From the NCBI GenBank assembly GCA_900316415.1, contig ONCV01000027.1, positions 1 through 32,552 of the forward strand: a stretch of DNA of 32,552 nt. Reading direction: 5' to 3'. Source of the DNA: an uncultured Eubacteriales bacterium. Lineage in GTDB: Bacteria; Bacillota; Clostridia; Christensenellales; Aristaeellaceae. The notes below the pieces were generated by a model. That model worked only from the letters and a program-made list of their open reading frames with translations. It was not told the DNA's origin and ran no database searches. Of this stretch, positions 1 through 8,300 are shown in pieces (positions within the stretch are counted from its first letter, which is position 1; every line of letters starts with the position of its first letter). Both the position numbers and the translations under genes were made by a program.

Positions 1-95
1 TACTTGAAACCATGTTTCGATGTAGCGCCGTATACCAGACCGGTACGTACGGTGCAATGGGAGGGGCGAGGGTTAACGCCCTCCCTCTACCCTAT
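1..95 (+). mobile_element. 3' end of a group II intron (domains V and VI), partial
   Basis: Positions about 22-54 fold like group II intron domain V. An 8-bp lower stem (GCGCCGTA with TACGGTGC, one G-U pair) is followed by the characteristic two-base CG bulge on the 3' side and a short upper stem (TACC with GGTA). A second hairpin at about 60-84 (GGGAGGGGCG with CGCCCTCCC) fits domain VI and is followed by a CTACCCTAT-like 3' terminus. The intron-encoded maturase would lie before the window. The exact 3' splice point, near 92-97, is not certain. The element ends only about 25 bp from the 3' end of the convergent ECF gene. The GC-rich hairpin could be mistaken for a terminator, but there is no T tract. 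Confidence 0.7.
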
Positions 96-120
96 TTCAG
101 CGAAGGGCCGGGAATCGGGC

Positions 121-672
121 TCAGGTCCGGTTCAGGCTCAGCCCCGCCCGCTCCATGGCCACGACCAGGATCGGGATCAGGACGAGATGCAGGATAATGC
201 CGGGAACCGCGTTGAGCACGGCGCCGGCCAGGAACAGCCTCCAGGTGAATTCACTGCCGGACAGGCCCGCCAGAATCAGCCGGACGGCGCCCCATACCAG
301 GCGGCCGGCGACCATGGAAATCACCAGCACCGCGTAGGTGCCCCCCAGATTCCGGGGCAGCCGGGTGCGGAGATAGCCCGCGAGACCCCCGTAGACCGCC
401 AGCTCAAAGGCCATGGACACCGCGCCGGGAAAGAGCGCCGGCATGCCGAACAGCACCGAGCGCATCAGCGGCGCCAGGAAGCCCACGCCCAGCCCCCAGG
501 TCCAGCCGCACAGAAAACCGCACAGCAGCACCGGGATATGCATGGGGCAGAGGGCGGAGCCGATCTCGGGGATCTGGCCGGTGACAAAGGGGAGCACCTG
601 GGCGATGGCCAGATACAGCGCCGCGTAGGTCATGCGGCGGATCTGCAGGGAAGTCCGTTCGGATCTGTTCAT
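121..672 (-). CDS. ECF transporter S component (substrate-binding membrane subunit), substrate unknown
   Basis: This 183-residue, very hydrophobic protein has about five or six predicted membrane segments. It has the block HIPVLLCGFLCGWTWGLGVG followed by FLAPLMRSVLFGMPALFP, which is typical of the PanT/FolT-like group of energy-coupling-factor S components. These capture a vitamin or similar small solute and work with a shared EcfT-EcfA-EcfA' module, which is not in this window. The start at 672 (MNRSERTS) was chosen over an upstream ATG at 714 because AAAGGAAAG lies just ahead of it and the charged N-terminus leads directly into the first membrane helix. I looked for a vitamin riboswitch upstream (THF, TPP and cobalamin signatures) and saw none, so the substrate cannot be named. 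The S-component family is fairly sure. Confidence 0.8.
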   Translation of the reverse strand: MNRSERTSLQIRRMTYAALYLAIAQVLPFVTGQIPEIGSALCPMHIPVLLCGFLCGWTWGLGVGFLAPLMRSVLFGMPALFPGAVSMAFELAVYGGLAGYLRTRLPRNLGGTYAVLVISMVAGRLVWGAVRLILAGLSGSEFTWRLFLAGAVLNAVPGIILHLVLIPILVVAMERAGLSLNRT

Positions 673-823
673 GCGCTTTCCTTTCCTGGGATGCTCCCGA
701 AGGATCAACCCCATCCAAATTCTCTATTCGCCGGGGACGGCCTTTTTCCCTTCTTTGCCGCGGGACAGCCCCGGGGCGGCGGGGGAAAAGGGTTTGGAAG
801 CGCATGCGCCGAAATAGAAAAAG

Positions 824-847
824 CGGCCGGGAAGGGAATCCCGGCCG
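824..847 (+). other. Perfect 9-bp hairpin with AGGGAA hexaloop in the yfcE leader
   Basis: CGGCCGGGA pairs exactly with TCCCGGCCG around the six-base loop AGGGAA, 19 nt before the phosphodiesterase start codon. There is no T tract, so it is not a terminator. The loop has A at position 1 and G at position 4, as ANTAR target loops do, but no second hairpin or adjacent terminator is visible. The rest of the 673-865 intergenic stretch holds no convincing promoter. Confidence 0.5.
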
Positions 848-865
848 GAGAGGGGAGAAAACGGG

Positions 866-1420
866 ATGAAGCTGCTGATTGCCTCGGATATTCACGGATC
901 GGCGTATTGGTGCCGGAAGCTGATGGAGGCCTGGGACCGGGAGGGGGCGGAGAAGATGCTCCTGCTGGGGGATGTGCTGTACCACGGCCCCCGGAACGAC
1001 CTGCCCCGGGAATACGCGCCGAAGGAAGTGATCGAAATGCTGAACGCCCGGAAGGAGGCCATCCTCTGCGTCCGCGGAAACTGCGACACGGAGGTGGACC
1101 AGATGGTGCTGGGGTTCCCGATCCTGGCGGATTACGCGCTGCTGTGCCTGGAGGGGACCACGGTGTACGCGACCCACGGGCATGTGTACCATACCGGAAA
1201 CCTGCCCCCGCTGCAGCCGGGGGACATCCTGCTGCACGGGCACACCCATGTTCCGGCGATGGAGGATCACGGAACGTACCGGTACCTGAATCCTGGATCG
1301 GTGTCCATTCCCAAGGAGAACTCGCCCCACGGCTACATGACCTGGGAGCGGGGCCTGTTCCGCTGGAAGACCCTGGAGGGGGAAACCTGGCAGGAATGCC
1401 GCGCCGACGGAAAGGACTGA
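866..1420 (+). CDS. yfcE: YfcE/MJ0936-type metallophosphoesterase
   Basis: The protein has 184 residues, the usual size for this family of small metal-dependent phosphodiesterases, which hydrolyse model phosphodiesters; the physiological substrate is generally unknown. All metal-ligand motifs of a calcineurin-like phosphoesterase are present in order: D8-I-H10-G, G35-D36 with H40, G71-N72-C-D74, H104 in THGH and HGHTH at 124-128, followed by NPGS at 142-145. There is no signal peptide or membrane segment, so it is cytoplasmic. GAGAGGGGAG lies ahead of the ATG. It stands alone, convergent with asnB, with only 25 bp between the stop codons. The symbol is given by family resemblance. Confidence 0.88.
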   Translation: MKLLIASDIHGSAYWCRKLMEAWDREGAEKMLLLGDVLYHGPRNDLPREYAPKEVIEMLNARKEAILCVRGNCDTEVDQMVLGFPILADYALLCLEGTTVYATHGHVYHTGNLPPLQPGDILLHGHTHVPAMEDHGTYRYLNPGSVSIPKENSPHGYMTWERGLFRWKTLEGETWQECRADGKD

Positions 1421-1445
1421 ACCGCCCCGCGGGGCCCGGGATGCC

Positions 1446-3026
1446 TCAGACCCCGCTCTGGCCGTAATTGGACAGCACCCGGGCGGAGGGATCATCCACA
1501 TCGCAGCCGGGCCAGGACCGGTTCGGCATCCAGAAATCCGGAATCATCCGGGCCTGCCCCGGATAGGAGCGTTCGAAGAGCTCCCGGTACAGCAGGCTCT
1601 CCTTCGTAAAGGGCGGGCAATAGTCATACCGGGCGGCCCGATCCCGGAATTCCGCGTCGGTATAGGTCCGCTCCGCCAGGGTCTTCAGGTCCTCGACCAT
1701 GGAATGGCCCACCGCGTCGGAGAAGGCGGCCTTCTGGCGCCAGAGGATCTCCTCCGGCAGCAGGTGATCCTCGGCGAAGGCTTTGCGGAGCAGATACTTG
1801 CCCACGCCGTGCCGGTTCATCTTCAGCTCCGGGTCGATGCTCATGGCATAGCGGACGAACTTCAGATCCCCGAAGGGGACGCGGGCCTCCAGGCTGTTCA
1901 CGGAGATGCAGCGGTCCGCCCGCAGCACGTCGTACACATGCAGCTCCCGAATCCGCTTCTCCGCCTCCTCCTGGAACGCGGCGGCGGAGGGGGCGAAGTC
2001 CGTATACTTGTAGCCGAACAGCTCATCGGAGATCTCCCCGGTCAGCAGCACGCGGATGTCCGTGTGCTCATGGATCCATTTGCAGACCAGGTACATGCCG
2101 ACGGAGGCCCGGATCGTCGTGATATCCCAGGTGGCCAGCAGATCCACCACCGTCGGGAGGGCTTCCAGCACCTCCCGCTGGCTGATGATGACCTCCGTAT
2201 GCTCGCTGCCGATATAATCCGCCGCCATCCGGGCGTATTTCAGGTCGATGGCGTCCACGTCCATGCCGATGGCGAAGGTGCGGATCGGCCGATCCAGCAT
2301 CCGGGCGGCGATGGCGCAGACCAGGGAGGAATCCAGCCCGCCGGACAGCAGGAAACCGATGGGCGCGTCCGCGTCCAGGCGCTTTTCCACCCCGTCTATC
2401 AGCAGCCGGCGCAGCTTCCGGCAGACATCCTCCTCCTCCTTCATCGTAAAGAAGCCCACATAGGCCGGATCGGCGTAGCGGACGAATTCCCCGTCCATCC
2501 AGTAGTGCCCGGGCGGGAAGGGAAGAATGGCGTCGCACAGGCCCACCAGGTTCTTTGGTTCGCTGGCGAAGATCCATTCCCCGTCCGGCAGGCGGCCGTA
2601 ATACAGGGGCCGGATGCCGATGGGATCCCGGGCGGCAATCATCCTGCCCTTCTCCCCGTCCCAGAGGATCAGGGCGAACTCCGCGTCCAGGGTTTTGAAC
2701 ATCTCCACCCCGTATTCATGATACAGGGGCAGCAGGATTTCGCAGTCGGATTCGCCCTGGATCGGATACTGCCGCATCAGGCGCTCCCGGAGGGGCCGGA
2801 AGCCGTAGAGCTCCCCGTTGCAGATCACCGCGTCCTTTCCCAGATGAAAGGGCTGCATGCCCCGCTCATCCAGGCCCATGATGGCCAGCCGGTGAAAGCC
2901 CAGCACGCCGCCCGGAACGCTTTCCACCCGGGTGCAGTCCGGGCCCCGGGACAGGGTCCGGTCAAAGCCCTGCCGGAACAGGGCCGCATCCAGCCGGCTG
3001 CTGGTGGTTCCCATTATCGAACACAT
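1446..3026 (-). CDS. asnB: Asparagine synthetase B, glutamine-hydrolysing
   Basis: The enzyme converts aspartate, glutamine and ATP to asparagine, glutamate, AMP and pyrophosphate. The start is fixed by chemistry: Met-Cys at 3026 exposes Cys as the N-terminal nucleophile of a class II glutamine amidotransferase, and GGGAGG sits 8 nt upstream. The open frame continues upstream to 3194 but that stretch contains the promoter and leader. The glutaminase half (about 1-190) carries RGPD and NGELYG. The synthetase half has the ATP pyrophosphatase loop SGGLDSS, then LTGEISDELFGYKY and EARVPFGD. At 526 residues it is in the normal bacterial range. It diverges from glnA and has its own promoter and terminator-containing leader, matching those of glnA, amt and dapL, which points to nitrogen-responsive control. 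Confidence 0.93.
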   Translation of the reverse strand: MCSIMGTTSSRLDAALFRQGFDRTLSRGPDCTRVESVPGGVLGFHRLAIMGLDERGMQPFHLGKDAVICNGELYGFRPLRERLMRQYPIQGESDCEILLPLYHEYGVEMFKTLDAEFALILWDGEKGRMIAARDPIGIRPLYYGRLPDGEWIFASEPKNLVGLCDAILPFPPGHYWMDGEFVRYADPAYVGFFTMKEEEDVCRKLRRLLIDGVEKRLDADAPIGFLLSGGLDSSLVCAIAARMLDRPIRTFAIGMDVDAIDLKYARMAADYIGSEHTEVIISQREVLEALPTVVDLLATWDITTIRASVGMYLVCKWIHEHTDIRVLLTGEISDELFGYKYTDFAPSAAAFQEEAEKRIRELHVYDVLRADRCISVNSLEARVPFGDLKFVRYAMSIDPELKMNRHGVGKYLLRKAFAEDHLLPEEILWRQKAAFSDAVGHSMVEDLKTLAERTYTDAEFRDRAARYDYCPPFTKESLLYRELFERSYPGQARMIPDFWMPNRSWPGCDVDDPSARVLSNYGQSGV

Positions 3027-3054
3027 GGCATCCGCCTCCCTCAAGGAAGAAATC

Positions 3055-3095
3055 AAAAAAGAGGCAGGACACCCCCGCGGGGCGCCCTTGCCTCT
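3055..3095 (-). terminator. Leader attenuator of asnB: intrinsic terminator overlapping a hexaloop hairpin
   Basis: Read on the minus strand, AGAGGCA pairs with TGCCTCT and the interior GGGCGCCCC pairs with GGGGTGTCC (two G-U pairs), followed by six T. It begins only a few nucleotides after the predicted transcription start and lies upstream of the start codon, so it would stop transcription before asnB unless prevented. The 5' arm can instead fold as GGC[AAGGGC]GCC (3081-3092). The same word AGGCAAGGG occurs in the glnA and dapL leaders. Confidence 0.8.
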
Positions 3096-3104
3096 ATGCC
3101 GGGT

Positions 3105-3134
3105 ATGATAGCACGCGCTTCGCGCCGCTGTCAA
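3105..3134 (-). promoter_or_regulatory. Sigma-A promoter of asnB
   Basis: On the minus strand TTGACA (3129-3134) and TATCAT (3105-3110) are separated by 18 bp. Transcription should start near 3098, immediately ahead of the leader terminator. The hexamers are near consensus, so basal initiation is expected to be strong and control probably acts after initiation. Confidence 0.82.
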
Positions 3135-3159
3135 CGAAAAACAACGGGAAAACAATGCC

Positions 3160-3182
3160 GCCGGGGGAGGCCGTCCCCCGGC
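3160..3182. repeat. Inverted repeat between the divergent asnB and glnA promoters
   Basis: GCCGGGGGA and TCCCCCGGC form a perfect 9-bp inverted repeat around GGCCG. It sits about midway between the two -35 boxes (3134 and 3215), outside both expected transcripts. It could be an operator for a DNA-binding regulator shared by both genes, or simply a topological or insulating element. Confidence 0.5.
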
Positions 3183-3214
3183 GCCGAAAAACATCCGAAA
3201 TACAATCGAACCGC

Positions 3215-3243
3215 TTGACAGCCGGGAAGCCGGGTGATATCAT
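3215..3243 (+). promoter_or_regulatory. Sigma-A promoter of glnA
   Basis: TTGACA (3215-3220) and TATCAT (3238-3243) are separated by 17 bp, nearly consensus and using the same hexamers as asnB. The predicted start is near 3250, only about 4 nt before the leader terminator stem. Confidence 0.85.
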
Positions 3244-3253
3244 GCGGCGCATC

Positions 3254-3290
3254 AAGGCAAGGGAGCCCGGACGGGGTCGCTTGCCTTTTT
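3254..3290 (+). terminator. Leader attenuator of glnA: terminator overlapping tandem hexaloop hairpins
   Basis: AAGGCAAG pairs perfectly with CTTGCCTT and is followed by a T run, with an inner helix GAGCCC/GGGGTC containing one mismatch. The alternative fold uses the same bases as two directly abutting mini-hairpins: GGC[AAGGGA]GCC at 3256-3267 and CGG[ACGGGG]TCG at 3268-3279. Both loops are six bases with A at position 1 and G at position 4, the rule described for ANTAR-protein RNA targets. Forming the pair would dismantle the terminator. The terminator is seen directly; the antiterminator role is inference. Confidence 0.78.
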
Positions 3291-3360
3291 CCATTTGACG
3301 GGGAAGGCCGCGGCGGAGAGGAAAGCCGGCGGGACCGCCGGGAACGAAGGAGGAAAAGGT

Positions 3361-4692
3361 ATGAGCAGGTACACGAAGGAAGACATCATTCGCATGGTTC
3401 GGGAGGATGACGTGGAGTTCATCCGGATGCAGTTTACGGACATCTTCGGCCAGCTGAAGAACGTGGCCATCACGGCCAGCCAGATCGAGAAGGCGGTCAA
3501 CAACGAGATCATGATCGACGGCAGCTCCATCGAGGGCTTCGTCCGGATCAACGAGAGCGACCAGTATCTGCGGCCGGATCTGGACACCTTCGCGATCCTG
3601 CCCTGGCGGCCCCAGCACGGCAAGGTGGCCCGGCTGATCTGCGACGTGTACAACCCGGACGGAACGCCCTTCGCGGGAGATCCCCGGGGCGTCCTGAAGC
3701 GGATGCTGAAAAAGGCGGAGGACCTGGGCTATTCCTTCAACGTGGGGCCGGAGATGGAATTCTTCCTGTTCCAGACGGACGAGGCCGGGCATCCCACCAC
3801 CGGCACTTCCGACGAGGCGGGGTATTTCGACCTGGGCCCGCTGGACCACGGGGAAAGCACCCGCCGGGAGATCTGCATGGCGCTGGAGCAGATGGGCTTC
3901 GAGATCGAGGCGAGCCATCACGAGGTGGCCGCGGGGCAGCATGAAATCGACTTCCGGTACGCGGACGCCCTGACCTCCGCCGACCACATCATGACCTTCA
4001 AGCTGGCGGTGAAGACCCTGGCGCTGAAGAACGGGCTGCATGCCACCTTCATGCCCAAGCCGGTCTACGGCATCAACGGGAGCGGCATGCACACCAACAT
4101 GAGCCTCTTCCGGGACGGGCGGAACGTGTTCGCGGATCCCGAGGACCCGCGGGGCCTGAGCCAGGAGGCATATTCCTTCATCGCGGGCATCCTGGCCCAC
4201 GTCCGGGGCATGGCGGCCGTCACCAACCCGCTGGTCAACAGCTACAAGCGGCTGGTGCCGGGCTATGAGGCGCCCTGCTATCTGGCCTGGAGCGCCAGCA
4301 ACCGCAGCGCGCTGATCCGGATTCCGGCCTCCCGGGGCATGGGCACCCGGGTGGAGCTGCGGTGCCCCGATCCCAGCTGCAACCCCTATCTGAACATGGC
4401 GGTGTGCCTGGCGGCGGGCCTGGACGGCATTGAAAAGGGAATGACCCCGCCGGAGGAGATCACCGAGAACATCTTTGCCATGGACGCCGCGGCCCGGGAG
4501 GCGAAGGGCATCCGCTCCCTGCCCGGCACGCTGCGGGAGGCCATCGACTGCCTGAAGGCGGACGAGGTGATCTGCTCGGCGCTGGGCGAGCATGTGCTGA
4601 GCCAGTACATCGAGGGCAAGGAGAAGGAATGGGATGCCTACCGCACCCATGTGAGCCAGTGGGAGATCGACCGGTACCTGGTTCTGTACTGA
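3361..4692 (+). CDS. glnA: Glutamine synthetase type I (GSI-alpha)
   Basis: The enzyme makes glutamine from glutamate, ammonium and ATP in the cytoplasm as a dodecamer. At 443 residues it matches the Bacillus subtilis-type enzyme. Visible motifs are the metal/glutamate-site GPEMEFFLF (129-137), the glycine loop with NGSGMH, the flap segment [13 protein letters not shown] and the substrate/ATP-site NRSALIRIP. The adenylylated-tyrosine segment of enterobacterial GSI-beta is absent, so control should be by feedback inhibition. R62, in [10 protein letters not shown], matches the arginine that mediates glutamine feedback in the B. subtilis enzyme. AAGGAGG precedes the ATG. The 110-nt leader has a terminator near its start and a GC hairpin at 3326-3341. 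It is the first gene of glnA-ANTAR-gltB-gltD, with 54 nt to the next gene. Confidence 0.96.
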   Translation: MSRYTKEDIIRMVREDDVEFIRMQFTDIFGQLKNVAITASQIEKAVNNEIMIDGSSIEGFVRINESDQYLRPDLDTFAILPWRPQHGKVARLICDVYNPDGTPFAGDPRGVLKRMLKKAEDLGYSFNVGPEMEFFLFQTDEAGHPTTGTSDEAGYFDLGPLDHGESTRREICMALEQMGFEIEASHHEVAAGQHEIDFRYADALTSADHIMTFKLAVKTLALKNGLHATFMPKPVYGINGSGMHTNMSLFRDGRNVFADPEDPRGLSQEAYSFIAGILAHVRGMAAVTNPLVNSYKRLVPGYEAPCYLAWSASNRSALIRIPASRGMGTRVELRCPDPSCNPYLNMAVCLAAGLDGIEKGMTPPEEITENIFAMDAAAREAKGIRSLPGTLREAIDCLKADEVICSALGEHVLSQYIEGKEKEWDAYRTHVSQWEIDRYLVLY

Positions 4693-4746
4693 TCCCCGCG
4701 GGGAAGGAACAGCGAGCGATCCGAAAACCGAAAGGAGGGGGCAGGG

Positions 4747-5271
4747 ATGGCACGAATCGTGGTCGCGGGCAGCTCGGAGCAGAGCCGCGCACAGCTGACG
4801 AGGCTGCTGTCCGCCTCCGGGTATCCGGTCTTCCGGGTCTGCGCCGGCGCGGGAGAGCTGCGCCGGGCGCTGAATGAGACCGAGGACGGCCTGCTGATCC
4901 TGGCGGGGCCGGTTCCGGGCTGCAGCGCCGAGGAGCTGCTCTGGGATTACGGCGATCAGCTCCAGATCCTGCTGATCGCCAGGCAGCCGGTGCTGGACGC
5001 CTGCGGGGAGGGCGTGTTCCGCCTGGCGATGCCCACCTCCCGGCAGGCGGTGATCGGCGCGGTGGAGATGCTGAGCCAGATGCACCGGATGCGCCTGCCC
5101 CGGCGGGGGGAAAAGGAGCGGGAGCCCGTGGAGGAAGCGAAGCGGATCCTGATGGCGCGCCGGGGGCTCACCGAACCGGAGGCCCACCGGCTGCTGCAGC
5201 AGATGGCCATGAACCGGGGAATGAAGATGACCGAGTGCGCGGAGAAGATTCTGGCGGCGGAGAAGCCATGA
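4747..5271 (+). CDS. ANTAR-domain RNA-binding antiterminator with pseudo-receiver (NitR-like)
   Basis: The C-terminal 50 residues (about 122-171) are an ANTAR domain, with the pattern AKRILMARRGLTEPEAHRLL followed by QQMAMNRGMKMTECAEKIL. ANTAR domains bind paired hexaloop hairpins in nascent RNA and prevent terminator formation. The N-terminal 115 residues have the alternating beta/alpha pattern of a response-regulator receiver, but the acidic pocket is gone (VVAGSSEQ where DD is expected) and the phospho-acceptor position lies in GLLILAGP with no Asp. Signalling is therefore probably not by phosphorylation. Similar ANTAR proteins next to glnA control nitrogen genes by antitermination in clostridia (NitR of Clostridium saccharobutylicum). 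It lies between glnA and gltB. Likely targets in this window are the leaders of asnB, glnA, amt and dapL. The ligand or partner that controls it is unknown. Confidence 0.88.
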   Translation: MARIVVAGSSEQSRAQLTRLLSASGYPVFRVCAGAGELRRALNETEDGLLILAGPVPGCSAEELLWDYGDQLQILLIARQPVLDACGEGVFRLAMPTSRQAVIGAVEMLSQMHRMRLPRRGEKEREPVEEAKRILMARRGLTEPEAHRLLQQMAMNRGMKMTECAEKILAAEKP

Positions 5272-5281
5272 CAAACCAGCG

Positions 5282-5309
5282 AGGGCGCCGGGGAATGCCC
5301 CGGCGCCCT
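5282..5309 (+). other. Perfect 12-bp intercistronic hairpin before gltB
   Basis: AGGGCGCCGGGG pairs exactly with CCCCGGCGCCCT around AATG. It lies 8 nt after the stop codon of the ANTAR gene and about 20 nt before the gltB ribosome-binding site. Only TTG follows, so it is a poor intrinsic terminator. It could set the relative levels of the upstream and downstream genes by processing, 3'-end protection or partial attenuation. No promoter is visible between it and gltB. Confidence 0.65.
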
Positions 5310-5344
5310 TGCCATAAACAGCGATCATCAGGAGGGAAGAAGCG

Positions 5345-8300
5345 ATGCGGGATTCACGGTACCCTCTCTACCGGGAGGAGCTGGAGCACGAAAGCTGCGG
5401 CGTGGGGGCGATCGCCGACCTGAGCGGAAAGGCCACCCACCGGATGGTGGAGCAGGCCCTGTCCATCGTGGAGCGGCTGGCGCACCGGGCGGGGAGCGAC
5501 GCGTCGGGAACCACCGGCGACGGGGTGGGCATCATGACCCAGCTGCCCCATGCGCTCTTCGCCGACTGGGCGCGGGAGGAGGGCATCCCCCTGGGGGACC
5601 CCGGCGAATACGGCGTGGGGATGTTCTTCTTCCCGGAGGACGCCGCAGCGGCCGAAAGCGCGGCGGAGATCTTTGAGCGCCTGGCCCGGGCGGAGGGCCT
5701 GAAGCCCCTGGGCTGGCGGGATGTGCCCTGCCATCCGGCCCAGCTGGGCGCCGGCGCCCGGCGAACCATGCCCCGAATCCGGCAGTGCTTTGTGCGCAGG
5801 CCCGCGGACGCGGCGGCGGGGCTGGAGTTCGACCGCCGGCTGTATCTGCTGCGGCGGGTCTTCGAAAAGCAGCAGACGGACACCTACATCTGCTCCCTGT
5901 CGGGACGGACCATTGTGTACAAGGGCATGATGCTGGTCACCCAGCTGCGGTCCTTCTATGACGACCTGCAGGACGCCCGGTACGTAAGCCGGATGGCCAT
6001 GGTGCATTCCCGCTTCTCGACCAACACCTTTCCCTCCTGGAGCAAGGCCCATCCCCAGCGGATGCTGCTGCACAACGGGGAGATCAACACCATCCGGGGC
6101 AATCACGACCGGATGAAGGCCCGGGAGGAGACGATGCGCTCCCCGATCATGGGGGAGGAGATGCGGCGCGTGCTGCCCGTCATCGAGGAGGGCGGCAGCG
6201 ACAGCCAGATGCTGGATAACACCCTGGAATTCCTGACCATGAACGGGTTCCCGCTGCCCCTGGCGGGCATGGTGCTGATGCCGGAGCCCTGGCAGGGATC
6301 GGAGCGGCGGACCCCCTGGCGGGATCTGTACCGGTATTATGCCACCATGATGGAGCCCTGGGACGGCCCCGCGGCGATTCTGTATTCCGACGGGGAGCGG
6401 GTCTGCGCCTCCCTGGACCGGAACGGCCTGCGCCCGCTGCGCTGCGCGCTGACGGACGATCACCGGCTGATCCTTTCCTCGGAGGCCGGGGTGCTGTTCG
6501 AGGAAAACGCCCACATCCTGCGGCGGTGGAAGCTGGCGGGGGGTGAGGTGCTGGAGGCGAACCTGCGGACCGGGGAACTGGCGGAGAGCGCGGAGCTGAA
6601 GGCGCGGTACGCCGGCGAAAACCCCTACGGCGCGTGGATGGAGCGGCTGATCCGGCTGGAGGATCTGCCCGGGGCCGAGGACCGGACCCCGGCGCCCGGG
6701 GAGGCGGAGCGGATCGCGCTGTGCCGGGCGTTCCACTATACCCGGGAGGATGAGCGGGACGTGCTCCTGCCCATGCTCCGGACCGGGACGGAGCCCATCG
6801 GCTCCATGGGCGCGGACGAGCCCCTGGCGGCGCTCTCGAAGGCCCATCCCCCCCTGTTCGACTATTTCCGCCAGCGCTTTGCCCAGGTGACCAACCCGCC
6901 CATCGACGCCCTGCGGGAAAAATGCAAAACGGACTGCTCCGTCTATATCGGGGACGACGGAAACCTGCTGTCCCGGGAGCCGGACAACTGCGCCGTGCTG
7001 GAGCTGCCCTCCCCGCTGCTGACGGAGGAGGAGCTGTCCCGGATCCGGGCCATGCGGCATCCGGGCTTCCGGGTCCGGACCGTGTCCCTGCTGTATCCGG
7101 CGTCCCGCCGCCTGCGGACGGCCCTGGACCGCTTCTTCGAAACCTGCGACGCGGCCTGCCGGGAGGGGATCAACGTGCTGATCCTCTCCGACCGGGGCGT
7201 GGACCGGGAGCATCTGGCCATTCCCTCGCTGCTGGCGGTGTCCGCGTTGGAGCAGCACCTGATCCGGATCCGGAAGCGCACGGCGGTGTCCGTGATCCTC
7301 GAGAGCGGCGAGCCCCGGGACGTGCATCAGATGGCCCTGCTGGTGGCCTACGGAGCCCGGGCGGTGAACCCCTGGCTGGCCCATGCCTGCGTGCGGGTCC
7401 TGGCCGCGGAGGAAGGGGACGGCCGCGGGCCGGAGGAGGCCGTGAAGACCTACGACGGCGCGCTGACGGCGGGCATGCTGAAGATTGCCTCCAAGATGGG
7501 GGTCTCCACGCTGCAGGCCTATCAGAGCGCCCAGCTGTTCGAAGCCGTGGGGCTGGACCGGCAGCTGATCGACCGCTGCTTTACCAACACGCCCTCCGCC
7601 CTGGGCGGAACGGACCTGGACCGGATCGAGGCGGACAGCCGGTATCACCATGAGGCCGCCTTCGGGCCGGCGGCGGAGCCGGGGCTGCCCTCCGCGGGAA
7701 TCCATCGGCTGCGGACGGGCCCGCAGGCGGAGGAGCACCTGTATGCCCCGGAAACGATCCACCTGCTGCAGCAGGCGGTCCGGACCGGGGACCGCGGCCT
7801 GTTCGGCCGGTACGCGGAGCGGGTGGAAAACGAGGGCCCGCGGACGATCCGCTCCATGCTGACCTTCCGGTTCGAGGCCTGCCGGCCCGTGCCGCTGGAG
7901 GAGGTGGAGCCGGTTTCCGCCCTGGTGCGCCGGTTCCGCACCGGCGCCATGAGCTACGGATCCATCTCCCGGGAGGCCCATGAGTGCCTGGCCCGGGCGA
8001 TGAACTATCTGGGCGGCCGATCCAACAGCGGCGAGGGCGGGGAGCTGCCCGAGCGATTCGGCACGGAGCTGAATTCCGCCATCAAGCAGGTGGCTTCCGG
8101 CCGCTTCGGCGTGACCCGGGAATACCTGCTCAGCGCCCGGGAAATCCAGATCAAGATGGCCCAGGGCGCCAAGCCCGGCGAGGGAGGCCACCTGCCGGGG
8201 GCCAAGGTGACGGAGGACGTGGCCAGGACCCGGTGCGCCACGCCGGGCATCTCGCTGATCTCCCCGCCGCCCCATCACGACATCTATTCCATCGAGGACC

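Noticed and set aside
1421..1445. Bidirectional terminator between the phosphodiesterase and asnB genes
   Set aside because: GCCCCGCGGGGC is a short palindrome with almost no loop and has no T tract on either strand.
4..1467. Long open frame across the start of the plus strand
   Set aside because: It runs antisense to the ECF gene and out of frame through the phosphodiesterase, with a Gly/Pro/Arg-rich composition typical of shadow frames in GC-rich DNA.
3055..3290. T-box or glutamine riboswitch in the asnB and glnA leaders
   Set aside because: The leaders are too short for a T-box, have no T-box consensus sequence, and do not show the glutamine-riboswitch core. Each contains one terminator-type stem only.
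5302..5313. Minus-strand copy of the asnB hexaloop word (GGC AAGGGC GCC) before gltB
   Set aside because: It is on the strand opposite to gltB and is a by-product of the palindromic GC-rich hairpin at 5282-5309, so it cannot act in the gltB transcript.
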